Shown here one piece after another: positions 7,984 to 16,094 of a DNA stretch of 34,419 nucleotides. The notes under the pieces were generated by a model, which was not told the DNA's origin, searched no databases, and was given only the letters and a program-made list of their open reading frames with translations. Position 1 is the first letter of the stretch, and each line of letters opens with the position of its first letter. The DNA is taken from the IMG/VR virus record IMGVR_UViG_3300032242_000972, positions 1-34,419 of that record. One strand, 5' to 3'. This DNA comes from a virus. The translations under genes were made by a program, and so were the position numbers.

Positions 7984-8294
7984 GAACCATCACCAGCACA
8001 CACGGTGGACTCACCGAACGATTCACGACCGACGACATGGACGCCGCCAAGCGGCGCACCGTCTCGCTGTACCCGTTCGCTCGCGGACAGTGGTTCCGTT
8101 GGGAGGCGCTCGACAGCAGCAACGCCACGTGGACGATGACCGTCCACACCCGTAGCGGTCGCGTCGTGGACGTGGTTGTCATCCACGACCCGCAGGCACA
8201 GCACGACTACGAGCGCGACATGCCTGCCTGTACCCGTGGCATCACCGTTGACCCGGTTGCCGTGGCTCGAACCGCCAAGGCAGGTGCCCGATGA
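7980..8294 (+). CDS. Hypothetical protein, 104 residues
   Basis: Begins at an ATGA overlap with the previous gene and ends at another ATGA overlap with the metallohydrolase. Beta-rich with aromatic residues (FARGQWFRWEALDSS, TWTMTVHTRSGRVVDVVV). No recognised motif. Tight coupling suggests joint expression with the metallohydrolase. Confidence 0.6.
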   Translation: MRTITSTHGGLTERFTTDDMDAAKRRTVSLYPFARGQWFRWEALDSSNATWTMTVHTRSGRVVDVVVIHDPQAQHDYERDMPACTRGITVDPVAVARTAKAGAR

Positions 8295-9097
8295 GCGACC
8301 GCGACACACAACGGAAGCGCGTGTACGACGCGGAACGCGACATGACCGCGTGGACGTGGACGCAGACCATCGCCAACGATGACCTGTCCACGTATGTCGC
8401 CACCGTGATGAACCGACGTGCCGTCCGTGCCCGTTGGGGTGCACGTCACGTCTCCATCACGCTCAAGCGTGGCGGCAAGGCATACGGCGGATACGGTCGC
8501 ATCTCGTTGCCAAAAGGTGCACGCAACGAGCCAGTGATCCTTCACGAATTGGCACACGTTCTCGCCGGTGAATGTGGCGGGTGGCATGGTCCGCAGTTCA
8601 CGGCCACGTATCTGCTGCTCGTTCGCACGATGATGGGCCGCGAGACGTACACCGAACTTCGAGCCGCGTACAAGGCAAACCGAGTCAAGGTGGGCACGCT
8701 GCCACCGTTGCGTGCCGTTGTGCCGTTGCCTCATGCGTTGAACGTTGACGACATCAAGGCGGCACGCCGCTCCAAGAAATCACCTGCACCCAAGCCGCCA
8801 CGTAAGCCGCGCCAACCCGGCATGGTGTCCGCGTTGCGTCTGGCGCAGGAGATGGGCGTGGTCATCACGCCGCTGGGCGGTGACCGTTACGACGGATTCA
8901 CCGTCGAGTTGGAAGCACCCACCGGGTACCGATTCACCGAATCCGATTGCCACGTGTTCGACGGCATTGGAGATGACGTGAGGGGAGCGTGGCGTGACGC
9001 CTACCGGCAACTCACTTTTGGCCTCACACATTGCGTGGATGACCAGTGCAACTGCGGAACAGATTTACCACGTGCCGCAACCAGCAAGGGGGCATGA
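8291..9097 (+). CDS. HExxH metallohydrolase, TIGR04338-like
   Basis: 268 residues. The start RDTQRKRVYDAE and the later ILHELAHVLAGECGGWHGPQF region (H85, E86, H89 and a third ligand at H99) match the actinobacterial TIGR04338 putative metallohydrolase family, found in the Rv0185 group and in actinophages. A Pro/Lys linker (about 157-175) leads to an extra C-terminal domain (about 178-268) with GGDRYDGFTVELEAP and a Cys-containing end (CVDDQCNCGT), longer than the core family. It is probably a zinc peptidase-like enzyme; the substrate is unknown, with host-takeover or defence proteins as untested options. Confidence 0.8.
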   Translation: MSDRDTQRKRVYDAERDMTAWTWTQTIANDDLSTYVATVMNRRAVRARWGARHVSITLKRGGKAYGGYGRISLPKGARNEPVILHELAHVLAGECGGWHGPQFTATYLLLVRTMMGRETYTELRAAYKANRVKVGTLPPLRAVVPLPHALNVDDIKAARRSKKSPAPKPPRKPRQPGMVSALRLAQEMGVVITPLGGDRYDGFTVELEAPTGYRFTESDCHVFDGIGDDVRGAWRDAYRQLTFGLTHCVDDQCNCGTDLPRAATSKGA

Positions 9098-9100
9098 CTC

Positions 9101-9700
9101 ATGTCCAGTTTCACCAGCACCATCACCAACCAAAACAACAACAACATGGAGGACGAAATGACCACGACAACAACGAACACCAACAGCGCCGCTGAGGAAT
9201 GGTTTGGTATTGACCGAGGCGCGCTGTGTCTCAACACCACCGTGGTGTACGGCGGACTGACTTGGGACGTGGCAATCACCAAGCGCAGTCGTTACGGCGA
9301 GCGCAGCGTGTACACGCGCCTATTCATTGACACACCCGAAGCGTTCGACGCGATTGCTACCGCCAATCATCCGGTGCCAACCGGCGCAATGTTCCCGGAT
9401 GCGCGCCGCAAGATTTACGGCAACGACGCCACCATCACTTACGAACCGTTCGACGCTGACCAAGCCTGCTACACGTCGCGCGGTGATGACGTGGAGGTGG
9501 ACAAGGCGTGGGACCGACACAACAAGGCACAGGTCGCCGCATGGCAGGAGGTTCTACGCCAAGTCGATCACCACACCCACGTGGGCAAGAGCCGGTTCAG
9601 TCGCAAGGCGGGCTGTTCGTGCCCGTGTTCGCCCGGTTTCGTCGCCGCCAATCACCGTCACGGATCGTTCTGGATCACCGTCGTGGGGGTGGCGGCATGA
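9101..9700 (+). CDS. Hypothetical protein, 199 residues, with Cys-rich C-terminus
   Basis: The ATG at 9101 has AAGGGGG eight bases upstream. A second candidate at 9158 has GGAGG five bases upstream and would remove a low-complexity Asn/Thr leader. The body contains LTWDVAITKRSRYGERSVYT and an aromatic/acidic stretch. The C-terminus has CSCPCSP, a possible metal site. No recognised family. The stop overlaps the next gene (ATGA). Confidence 0.55.
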   Translation: MSSFTSTITNQNNNNMEDEMTTTTTNTNSAAEEWFGIDRGALCLNTTVVYGGLTWDVAITKRSRYGERSVYTRLFIDTPEAFDAIATANHPVPTGAMFPDARRKIYGNDATITYEPFDADQACYTSRGDDVEVDKAWDRHNKAQVAAWQEVLRQVDHHTHVGKSRFSRKAGCSCPCSPGFVAANHRHGSFWITVVGVAA

Positions 9701-9774
9701 GCATCGACATCATCGTGGCGCTCATCATCATCGCTGCCAGCATCTTGACCCTCATCCAGTGCGGGGTGAAGTGA
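9697..9774 (+). CDS. 25-residue membrane peptide
   Basis: The ATG overlaps the previous stop and its own stop overlaps the next ATG (TGATG). It is almost entirely one hydrophobic span (IIVALIIIAASILTLIQ). Too short for family assignment, but the double coupling argues that it is translated. Confidence 0.5.
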   Translation: MSIDIIVALIIIAASILTLIQCGVK

Positions 9775-9965
9775 TGAACCACAACCGTTACGTGGGCACC
9801 GTCGGACGCCGTGACGCTCTATGGATTGTCACCACGTCAGTGGGCGAGACGCCCAACGACGGCGACGCCGCCGCCATCGCTGTGCTGGCACACCGTTACG
9901 GCGTGCCAGCCAACCGTTTTGTCATCACAACAATGACCAGCCCAAACCGAAAGGAAAACCGATGA
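9774..9965 (+). CDS. Small hypothetical protein, 63 residues
   Basis: Starts at a TGATG junction and ends at an ATGA junction. Alpha/beta pattern (RYVGTVGRRDALWIVTT, AAAIAVLAHRYGVPANRFVI). Not recognised. Confidence 0.55.
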   Translation: MNHNRYVGTVGRRDALWIVTTSVGETPNDGDAAAIAVLAHRYGVPANRFVITTMTSPNRKENR

Positions 9966-10147
9966 GCATGTCCCGCAAGCACTACGTGTTGTTGGCAGAA
10001 ACCATCCACTGGTCCATGGACATGGAACAACTGGTGGACAACCTGTGCATCGTCCTTAAGCAAGACAATTCCGACTTCAACGCTGACCGCTTCCGTGAAG
10101 CGTGCGGCGCTCACCATTCACGTCAACGAGAGGACAACAAGTCATGA
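9962..10147 (+). CDS. Small hypothetical protein, 61 residues
   Basis: ATGA-coupled to the previous gene and overlapping the next by four bases, with AAAGG upstream. Mostly helical (YVLLAETIHWSMDMEQLVDNL, then DRFREACG). Unknown function. Confidence 0.55.
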   Translation: MSMSRKHYVLLAETIHWSMDMEQLVDNLCIVLKQDNSDFNADRFREACGAHHSRQREDNKS

Positions 10148-10758
10148 TCCACCACCACCCGTACACCGTCATCAAGAACGGGCAACCAATCCGCAACGGT
10201 GACGACCGCCACCAGATGCTGAAGTTGGCGCGCAAGATTGGCGGCAAGATGATTGAGAACGACACGACGATCCCTGCCACGGTCATCAAACGCGACACGG
10301 ACGAGTGGGTGACACGCGACGAGGAATGGCTCATCTATCGCTGCTACAGCGAGTTTGAGCAACCATCACGGCCCCTTTACGGCGTCAAATGGTTGGACGA
10401 GGCGGGCAACTGCCGCGACATCGTTGCCACCACCGCGACGCTCAAGGAGGCACGGCAGGAAGTCACCCGACGGATTGCTCAACTGACGCCGCGCTGGTCG
10501 TGGACGCAAATGGGCACCGACTTTGGCGGCACACCTGCCACCAACGAGCGCGCCGCGTGTTCCGTTGGGTTCCCATTCGGTCTGGATTGCTATGTCCGAT
10601 ACGACGGCGACCGGCTTGTGTCTCGCGTGTTCGATGACGACAGCGTGCTGATACGTGAGTTCACTTGGTACGGATACGCCACGTGGAACGAGGCGCGGGT
10701 CTGGTGCGAACACGTAGCGCAAGAACACACCAATCGGATGATCGGGGCGAACCTGTGA
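10144..10758 (+). CDS. Hypothetical protein, 204 residues
   Basis: The ATG at 10144 overlaps the previous stop and has GAGAGGAC upstream. The N-terminal part (HHPYTVIKNGQPIRNGDD) reads like a small beta domain. The middle has WLDEAGNCRDIVATTATLKEA, and the end is aromatic-rich (REFTWYGYATWNEARVWCEH). No known domain recognised. Coupled to the next gene by a GTGA overlap. Confidence 0.6.
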   Translation: MIHHHPYTVIKNGQPIRNGDDRHQMLKLARKIGGKMIENDTTIPATVIKRDTDEWVTRDEEWLIYRCYSEFEQPSRPLYGVKWLDEAGNCRDIVATTATLKEARQEVTRRIAQLTPRWSWTQMGTDFGGTPATNERAACSVGFPFGLDCYVRYDGDRLVSRVFDDDSVLIREFTWYGYATWNEARVWCEHVAQEHTNRMIGANL

Positions 10759-11009
10759 GCGCCCCATTTGGGTTCGTTGCCATCTGCTCATGCGGATGGC
10801 GTACACGTCCCACGGAGACGCTAGGCGAGACGCAGAGCCTCGCCAATCGTCACCGCAACATTGCCAACAATCCCTCCGACCATGTCGTCAACGTGCGGCA
10901 GCGCCGCGTCTGCGTGCATTGCGGAGGACGGTCGTTCGTTTACGACTTGTACGGCCCGATGGGCTGTGACACCTGTCAGGGGTTGGGAGTGATGACAGCC
11001 ACCGGCTAA
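10755..11009 (+). CDS. Zinc-ribbon protein
   Basis: 84 residues from a GTG overlapping the previous stop. Two cysteine sets: CSCGW near residue 11, and CVHCGG plus CDTCQGLG at about 53-78, the second like a DnaJ-type or treble-clef zinc knuckle. Possibly a nucleic-acid or protein-binding adaptor. Followed by a 74-base A-rich gap before the next gene. Confidence 0.6.
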   Translation: MSAPFGFVAICSCGWRTRPTETLGETQSLANRHRNIANNPSDHVVNVRQRRVCVHCGGRSFVYDLYGPMGCDTCQGLGVMTATG

Positions 11010-11083
11010 CTGTGCCACGATTGACCACCAAAAATAGGCAAGACAACCAATCCAAAAAACCAAACCAAAGGACGGAAACTCAA

Positions 11084-12256
11084 ATGCAAAACACAACACG
11101 CAACGCAACGCTCGCTGACCTCGCCACGCTGTTGACCGAGCAGCACGCTCGGAAGATTGACGTGGTGGCACCTGCCAGTCAGATAACGGCAAACCACGGA
11201 CTCATCGTGGTGAAAGGTGCAGAGCCAATCATCACCGAGGACGGCGTAACCAACGGAGATGGCCGCTACCAGCCCACGGTGGTGTTTGACGAGGGCATGG
11301 CTCACAAGTTGGGAATCCCGCAGCCGTACCTGAAGGCGCTACGTCAAGACAGGATCGACTTGTACGACGCCAACGTGAACGGATGGCTCCACGGCAACAC
11401 CGGCGAGGGTTGCGACCTTGGCTGCTCGTACCCCGGAGACGACCGGTCGTTCCTGTTCCGTGGATTCATTGGCGACGAGCCGGGTTCGGTAGGCGTTGCA
11501 CGTGCCTTCCTGTCCGACTCGTACAAGGTGATCGACAACTTGGACGCTCTCACCGCCGCATTGGACGGTGTACGTCAGGCGCAGACCCACGTGGAGATTG
11601 ACGGCTGCGACCTGTCAGAGCGGCGCATGTACGTCCGAGTCAAGGCACCGAGCATCACCGCCTTGGCACCAACTCTGCTGAGGAATTACCGCTCACCGTT
11701 CAATGGCGACACTGGTGCCGACAACCCCACCGTGTTCGCTGGATTCATCATCAGCAACAGCGAGACCGGCAGCGGCGCGTTTACCATCACGCCACGCCTC
11801 ATCGTTCAGGTGTGCAGCAACGGCATGACCATCACCAAAGATGCTCTCCGCTCGATCCACCTTGGCGGAAAGATGGACGAGGGCATCATCCGTTGGGGCG
11901 AGGACACGCAACGCAAGTCGCTGGAATTGGTGACAGCCAAGACACGCGACGCCGTGGCAACGTTCTTGGACACCGACTACATGTCACGCGCCATCGCTGA
12001 CTTGGAGGAAAAAGCGGGCGTCAAACTGACCGGTGCCGTGGACGAGAAAGTGCGGCAGGTCGGGAAGAAGTTGCAGTTTGACCAGTCACACGTTGACGGT
12101 GTGCTGGCGCACTTCATCCAAGCCGGTGACCTCACCGCTGGCGGCGTGATGCAGGCGGTCACGTCGTTTGCTCAGACCGTCGCCTCACCTGACGATGCCG
12201 CTGATTTGGAATCCTCAGCGATCCGCGCATTGGAGATGGCTGCGTCGTTGGCGTAA
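11084..12256 (+). CDS. DUF932-like phage/plasmid protein (TIGR03299 type)
   Basis: 390 residues; the ATG at 11084 follows AAAGGACGGAAA. The middle has the family pattern: FAGFIISNSETGSGAFTITP, then RLIVQVCSNGMTITKDA, with a preceding KAPSITALAPTLLRNYRSP. Members occur widely on phages and plasmids, and their biochemical role is not established. The long helical C-terminus (about 270-390) is typical of the family. It is the largest gene of the accessory block and is followed immediately by a strong hairpin, so its transcript probably ends or is stabilised there. Confidence 0.75.
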   Translation: MQNTTRNATLADLATLLTEQHARKIDVVAPASQITANHGLIVVKGAEPIITEDGVTNGDGRYQPTVVFDEGMAHKLGIPQPYLKALRQDRIDLYDANVNGWLHGNTGEGCDLGCSYPGDDRSFLFRGFIGDEPGSVGVARAFLSDSYKVIDNLDALTAALDGVRQAQTHVEIDGCDLSERRMYVRVKAPSITALAPTLLRNYRSPFNGDTGADNPTVFAGFIISNSETGSGAFTITPRLIVQVCSNGMTITKDALRSIHLGGKMDEGIIRWGEDTQRKSLELVTAKTRDAVATFLDTDYMSRAIADLEEKAGVKLTGAVDEKVRQVGKKLQFDQSHVDGVLAHFIQAGDLTAGGVMQAVTSFAQTVASPDDAADLESSAIRALEMAASLA

Positions 12257-12265
12257 CCAATCAAG

Positions 12266-12301
12266 GAGCGGGCGTCGTGCTGTTACTGGCGACGCCCGCT
12301 C
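12266..12301 (+). terminator. Strong hairpin after the DUF932-like gene
   Basis: A perfect 12-bp stem (GAGCGGGCGTCG / CGACGCCCGCTC) with a 12-base loop, nine bases after the stop. It is followed by TCGCCGTTTC rather than a clean T-run, so termination may be partial. The next gene begins 42 bases later. Confidence 0.7.
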
Positions 12302-12343
12302 TCGCCGTTTCATCAACCATCCAAAAAATTGAGAGGACAAGCA

Positions 12344-12691
12344 ATGCCATTTTCATTGAACATTGGACAGGTCATATTCAGCGACGAGCAGACCATCGTC
12401 ATCACTGCCATCCGCAGTCGCGCGCGCAGCATCTTCCTGTTTGGAACCGACCTCACAACCTCCGAGCGAATCGTTATGGAGGTCAGCGAAGGCATCGTGG
12501 ATGACGACCTCATTTCGCTACGAGACGTGCCTATCGGAACCGTGCTGTGTACGACGTGCCACGGCAAATGCGTGGTCAATCGGGACGGGATGCAAGCGTG
12601 CGGCGAATGTGACGGTTTGGGATTGCTGGCCGATCCCGACCTCGGACCAGATGGTGTCATCCGTCTCCAAGCACTACAGGAGAACCTATGA
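12344..12691 (+). CDS. Zinc-knuckle protein, 115 residues
   Basis: The ATG at 12344 has GAGAGGAC about ten bases upstream. Beta-rich N-terminal half (LNIGQVIFSDEQTIVITAI), then CTTCHGKCVV and CGECDGLGLL at about 69-95, a DnaJ-like Cys4 pattern also seen in the 10755 gene. Possibly a transcription or chaperone adaptor; function unknown. Coupled to the next gene by ATGA. Confidence 0.6.
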   Translation: MPFSLNIGQVIFSDEQTIVITAIRSRARSIFLFGTDLTTSERIVMEVSEGIVDDDLISLRDVPIGTVLCTTCHGKCVVNRDGMQACGECDGLGLLADPDLGPDGVIRLQALQENL

Positions 12692-12975
12692 ACGCCTACA
12701 TCGGAGGGTTGGGTGACATCACCGAACTGTGCTACCGGATGGCGGTAGACCAGTCACCGCCAGCCCGCATGTGCCGCCAATATTCCGAGACACACGCCAA
12801 CGGCGATCTGGAATTCGCCTTGTGGATGTTTATGTGTTGGCGCGTTGCGCGTCGCCTGTTTGATTTGCCCGACATGCCATGGCATGACTGGTACACCGCC
12901 AACATGACCCCGTGGGTGGCATTAGATCGAGCCATCTCACTGTGGCATCCACTAGAAACCAAGGAGACACCATGA
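12688..12975 (+). CDS. Hypothetical protein, 95 residues
   Basis: ATGA overlap at both ends. Helical and Trp/Met-rich (LEFALWMFMCWRVARRLFDL, DMPWHDWYTANMTPWVALD). The hydrophobic stretch is short and interrupted by charges, so it is more likely an amphipathic helix than a true membrane span. Not recognised. Confidence 0.55.
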   Translation: MNAYIGGLGDITELCYRMAVDQSPPARMCRQYSETHANGDLEFALWMFMCWRVARRLFDLPDMPWHDWYTANMTPWVALDRAISLWHPLETKETP

Positions 12976-13202
12976 GCCGCCGCTACCCTTTACGGATGGG
13001 CGTCGTTCGATTGCTAACCACGTCGGAGGTGGCCGCCGTCTGTGGCGTCGGCGTGTCCACCATTGCTGCCTACCATCACCGAGGGCAGATGCCGGAACCT
13101 GACCAGCGCTACGGACGCACGCCGCTGTGGTTGGCATCAACCATCGTCCTATGGCGACCAGAAACAGCAAACGCCATCGACGCATTGGAGGAACGAGCAT
13201 GA
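12972..13202 (+). CDS. Excisionase/MerR-like HTH protein
   Basis: 76 residues, ATGA-coupled to the upstream gene. LLTTSEVAAVCGVGVSTIAA followed by YHHRGQMPEPDQRYGRTPLW is the helix-turn-helix plus wing pattern of small AlpA/MerR-type excisionase-like proteins. It lies about 450 bases from the 3' end of the integrase gene, so a recombination-direction role is possible, but a transcription-regulator role fits equally well. Confidence 0.65.
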   Translation: MSRRYPLRMGVVRLLTTSEVAAVCGVGVSTIAAYHHRGQMPEPDQRYGRTPLWLASTIVLWRPETANAIDALEERA

Positions 13203-13411
13203 GCAAGCCGGTGTGCCCGCGCTGCGGGCATCTAATTCCCAACGACGAACAACCCGGAGCATATGCGGGCGCCCGGAGTCGTCTTGATAGTGCGGTGGAG
13301 ATTTGCTCCGACTGCGGCGTCCATGAGGCGTTGCAGCAATGGACCAGCGACACCAAGTCATGTACGCCCATGTCCGAATGGCCCGTGCCTGACTATCGGA
13401 AGGTGGGATGA
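13199..13411 (+). CDS. Zinc-ribbon protein, 70 residues
   Basis: ATGA-coupled. CPRCGHLIPNDEQ near the start and CSDCGVHEALQQW at about 36-48 form a Cys4 zinc ribbon with a short helix, a layout common in small actinophage proteins. It may bind nucleic acid; no partner is visible. Confidence 0.65.
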   Translation: MSKPVCPRCGHLIPNDEQPGAYAGARSRLDSAVEICSDCGVHEALQQWTSDTKSCTPMSEWPVPDYRKVG

Positions 13412-13412
13412 C

Positions 13413-13541
13413 ATGGCCGCCTACCTGCTGTCCTACTGCGAACGATGCGGAACGGAAACGAAATGCAAGACATGGCGAGAACCAAATGGGGATCGCTACC
13501 CGCTGTGCCCTGACTGCTTTGCTGTGAAGTCTCGGCGCTAA
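13413..13541 (+). CDS. Zinc-ribbon protein, 42 residues
   Basis: Begins one base after the previous stop, with AAGGTGGGA upstream. Cys4 ribbon: YCERCGTETKCKTW and LCPDCF. Last clear gene of the rightward accessory block before the convergent integrase. Confidence 0.6.
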   Translation: MAAYLLSYCERCGTETKCKTWREPNGDRYPLCPDCFAVKSRR

Positions 13542-13546
13542 CGCTG

Positions 13547-13636
13547 GTGGTTTTGGGAATGGCTGCGGTCGCGGCCATTCTCATAACCACACTCAACGGC
13601 AAGAACCGTACCGGAATTGGTACGGTTGTGACATAA
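13547..13636 (+). CDS. Possible small membrane peptide
   Basis: An ORF open from 13514 encodes a hydrophobic run (TLVVLGMAAVAAILITTL) and then a polar end. Starts could be GTG 13547, TTG 13553 or ATG 13559, none with a clear ribosome-binding site. Its 3' part encodes the 13604-13627 hairpin. It resembles the other tiny membrane peptides here, but could be chance. Confidence 0.25.
   Translation: MVLGMAAVAAILITTLNGKNRTGIGTVVT
13604..13627. terminator. Perfect dyad near the integrase 3' end (terminator or attachment-site candidate)
   Basis: AACCGTACC-ggaatt-GGTACGGTT, a perfect 9-bp inverted repeat with a 6-base centre. On RNA it is a stable hairpin. Its position just past the serine integrase gene, and the TACGGTAC-type arms, also make it a weak candidate for part of a phage attachment site. 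No T-run follows. Confidence 0.45.
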
Positions 13637-13644
13637 GAAGGGCG

Positions 13645-13676
13645 AGCGGCTCACCCGATCAGTTGGGTGGGCCGCT
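13645..13676. terminator. Convergent terminator hairpin
   Basis: AGCGGCTCACCC pairs with GGGTGGGCCGCT over 12 positions (one G-U wobble) around an 8-base loop that contains the integrase stop region. It lies between convergent operons and can fold on either transcript, so it probably blocks read-through in both directions. Confidence 0.7.
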
Positions 13677-15041
13677 TTCCCATGTCGGAGTGATGACCAC
13701 GCGAGGTTGGATTCCGCTCTTGTACACGGTGATGGTGGTGATGAGCGCTCGCAGTATCTCCCGCTGTCCAAGGATGTCCAACGTCTCCCATTCGTTGAGC
13801 AGGTCTGGTGGCAAGACTGGTGCGGCCATGCGCCATGCGCTTTGGTCTGCTGCGTGTTGTGCCGCGTCTCGCTCTGTGACGATTTGATCCCGTGTGGCTA
13901 TGTAAGTCTCGCGCGGTATGTCCCCGTCAGCGTATTGGCGCGTTAATCGGGCCAGACTGGCGTCGAGCCGCGCTACATGTTTCTGGTTGTCTCGCATGAT
14001 GCGGCGTTGAGGCTTGTTTACTGTGCGCTTGTTAATTTCTGCGGCAACGGTGCCAAGGAATTCTGTAACAACTGCGTCCACTGCGTTGAGTTTGATGCTG
14101 CCGGGAGATGGACACACCACCATGTGATTTCGGTGGTGGGTGCAATTCACCAAGTTGCTAATTTTGTTGGACGATCTTCCTACTGGCCCGCCGCATCCGC
14201 CGCATTTCAGAATGCCCGCGTAAGGATTAGTGGGGCGGCGAATGCGCGGCGAAACTAGGGCATTCAACCGGCGCAGGGCTTGATATTGCTCCCACGTGTC
14301 CATGTCAATAATTGGTGGGTGTGCGCCTTGAATTATTTCGCCGCGCCAACGTAACAGGCCTGCTGCGGTGCCGCTTTCCATGGTGTGACGTACCGATTGC
14401 GACCACCAACCTCGGGATGGTTTGACGGTAGGGACGCCGTTGGCATTCATAATGCGTGCAATCTCGCTGAATGTGTGTCCGGCAATATAGAGCCGATACA
14501 TTTCCGCGAGCGCGGGTGCTGTTTCAGGGTTGGGTTGGTAGCCGTTCTCGCGTGTATAGATGTAACCGAATCTCGGGTACCCGCTGTGAGCAAGGCCCGC
14601 TTTGGCTCGGCGGTTGTGTGTTTCTTTCCATTGGTCGCCGATCCGGTCGGATTCAAACTGCGCCATGAGCAGGAATTGACCGCGACCGAACCTGCCGACG
14701 CTGGTGCTGGTGTCAAAATCTTCGGTGGCGGCGACCAGACGTGCGCCGACTTGTTCCACGCGGTCTAGGTTGATGAGCGCGTCGCGTATGTTGCGCCCGA
14801 ACCGTGACCATTTCCAGACCACAATGAGGTCGGCTTCGCCGTTGATGGTGCGGTCTAGCACTTGTTGTACGCCTGCGCGGGCAAAGTTGCGCCCTGTTTC
14901 GTCTAGGTCGTACACCACGTCCACAATGACGGCACGGTTGCGAGCGCACCAATCTTCAATGGCAATGAGTTGCAGTTCCGGGCTGACCATTTCCTCGCGG
15001 GCTTTGCTAACACGCACGTAGGCCAGAGCGCGAGAGGTCAC
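13659..15041 (-). CDS. int: Large serine integrase
   Basis: 460 residues on the minus strand. The N-terminal catalytic domain has YVRVSKAREEM with nucleophile S12, then DETGRNF, VVWKWSRFGRN and a long helix (QFLLMAQFESDRIGDQWKE). A recombinase domain follows (about 155-260), then a zinc ribbon (CGGCGGP, NCTHHRNHMVVCP at about 275-310) and a coiled coil (about 345-400; LDASLARLTRQYADG). This is the layout of phage integrases that recombine attP and attB without host factors. The GTG start overlaps the stop of the small upstream gene (GTGA), so it is translated as the last gene of a leftward lysogeny operon. Chromosomal target not visible. Confidence 0.93.
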   Translation of the reverse strand: MTSRALAYVRVSKAREEMVSPELQLIAIEDWCARNRAVIVDVVYDLDETGRNFARAGVQQVLDRTINGEADLIVVWKWSRFGRNIRDALINLDRVEQVGARLVAATEDFDTSTSVGRFGRGQFLLMAQFESDRIGDQWKETHNRRAKAGLAHSGYPRFGYIYTRENGYQPNPETAPALAEMYRLYIAGHTFSEIARIMNANGVPTVKPSRGWWSQSVRHTMESGTAAGLLRWRGEIIQGAHPPIIDMDTWEQYQALRRLNALVSPRIRRPTNPYAGILKCGGCGGPVGRSSNKISNLVNCTHHRNHMVVCPSPGSIKLNAVDAVVTEFLGTVAAEINKRTVNKPQRRIMRDNQKHVARLDASLARLTRQYADGDIPRETYIATRDQIVTERDAAQHAADQSAWRMAAPVLPPDLLNEWETLDILGQREILRALITTITVYKSGIQPRVVITPTWESGPPN

Positions 15042-15268
15042 GCCAGCAGTTTAGTTGTGTCGGCGTTCGATAAATGTTCAGTCAACCATGTGCTGATTCG
15101 TTGACGTTCAAACCAGATACCGACCACGGTCAAAGCGTCCGCCACGCCATCTATGGCGGCGTCCAACGTTTGGTTGGGGCATACGAACACGTAAGTCTGT
15201 CCATGACGGATGGCAACCACGACCGGTTCGGACATGCAAACGCTGAACAAGACGACGTTGGAACTCAT
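15038..15268 (-). CDS. Small hypothetical protein in lysogeny operon
   Basis: 76 residues from an ATG with AGGGGGACC upstream; a start 39 bases further upstream is less likely. Beta strand-rich N-terminus (NVVLFSVCMSEPVVVAI), HGQTYVFVCPNQTLDAAIDG, then a helical end. Lies between the repressor candidate and integrase and overlaps the integrase start by four bases. Unknown; might modulate integration or repression. Confidence 0.6.
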   Translation of the reverse strand: MSSNVVLFSVCMSEPVVVAIRHGQTYVFVCPNQTLDAAIDGVADALTVVGIWFERQRISTWLTEHLSNADTTKLLA

Positions 15269-15334
15269 TTTGGTCCCCCTACGATTGTGCCCCGTATGAA
15301 TGAGCAAACCGTAGCGGCAAAGTGGTTGTTTTGG

Positions 15335-15691
15335 CTACCTCTGGTGGTTGAGCATGGATTCAACCAGTGCGGCAATTTCTTGGCGACGTTGCGGTGGGAG
15401 TTCGCGTATGGATGCCACGATCATTTGCAGTTCGTGGTCGTCGTCGGAGAATGCTGTGATGGTGTAGCCGGTGTCCTCGGCTGCTGCTTGACTTAAGACG
15501 CGGACGCTAACGCCTAACCCGGCGGCCAATCGTTCCAATGTGGTGGGTCGTGGCGGTGTGACGGATGGGCCGTTAATGATTTTTTGCACTGTTGCCGGTG
15601 GTAGATCGGCTCGGCGGGCCAATTCGCGCTGTGACCAACCCTTTTCGTCCAAGATGGTTTGGATCATGCTGCCAAGTTTGCTGGTTGTCAT
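15335..15691 (-). CDS. XRE-family repressor candidate
   Basis: 118 residues. N-terminal HTH_3/XRE domain (about 8-63): GWSQRELARRADLPPATVQK is the helix-turn-helix, followed by TLERLAAGLGVSVRVLSQA. The C-terminal part (about 75-118; LQMIVASIRELPPQRRQEI) is helical and probably mediates oligomerisation. No LexA-type peptidase is present, so induction would have to work without self-cleavage. First gene of the leftward operon and next to the 740-base non-coding switch region, the usual position of an immunity repressor. GGAAGAGGAAA precedes the ATG. Confidence 0.8.
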   Translation of the reverse strand: MTTSKLGSMIQTILDEKGWSQRELARRADLPPATVQKIINGPSVTPPRPTTLERLAAGLGVSVRVLSQAAAEDTGYTITAFSDDDHELQMIVASIRELPPQRRQEIAALVESMLNHQR

Positions 15692-16094
15692 TTCATTTCC
15701 TCTTCCCCCAGTAATGGTTTACTTCCCCATGTCCAATCTCAGTGTGGCATCATGCGTTTGGCCGTTTTCAGTTGACACGCAAAATGGGACCATTGGTGGG
15801 ACATTCCGCCCGTTTGCGCGGGTCACGTTTGGGCGCGTCGGCTGCGTTCCCTCGCGTGCCTCGCATGATTCGCGCTAGACGCGCAGGGCCGCAAGCAGGC
15901 GCGCCAGCATTGCGGTTGCGTGTAATTGTCGCACCCATAGGTGTTTGCGCGCCTACGTGCGGCAGGTTGACACCTCGCGGGTTCAACATTCCCAAAATTG
16001 TGTCGGGGCACTCTTGACAAACACGCTATGTGACCGACGGTGATGAAGTGATTACTGCGTGGGATCGCGTGCGCCGCGTGCCCGCGTGACGTTC

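Noticed and set aside
7737-8444. Minus-strand ORF (235 codons) opposite three accessory genes
   Set aside because: His/Arg/Gly-rich composition and complete overlap with coupled rightward genes mark it as a shadow frame.
12277-12504. + strand ORF of 75 codons after the DUF932-like gene
   Set aside because: Starts inside a 12-bp hairpin and overlaps the 12344 gene, which has a good ribosome-binding site and a Cys4 motif.
15772-16019. Three TTGACA boxes as promoters
   Set aside because: None has a convincing -10 element 16-18 bases downstream; kept only as part of the regulatory region description.
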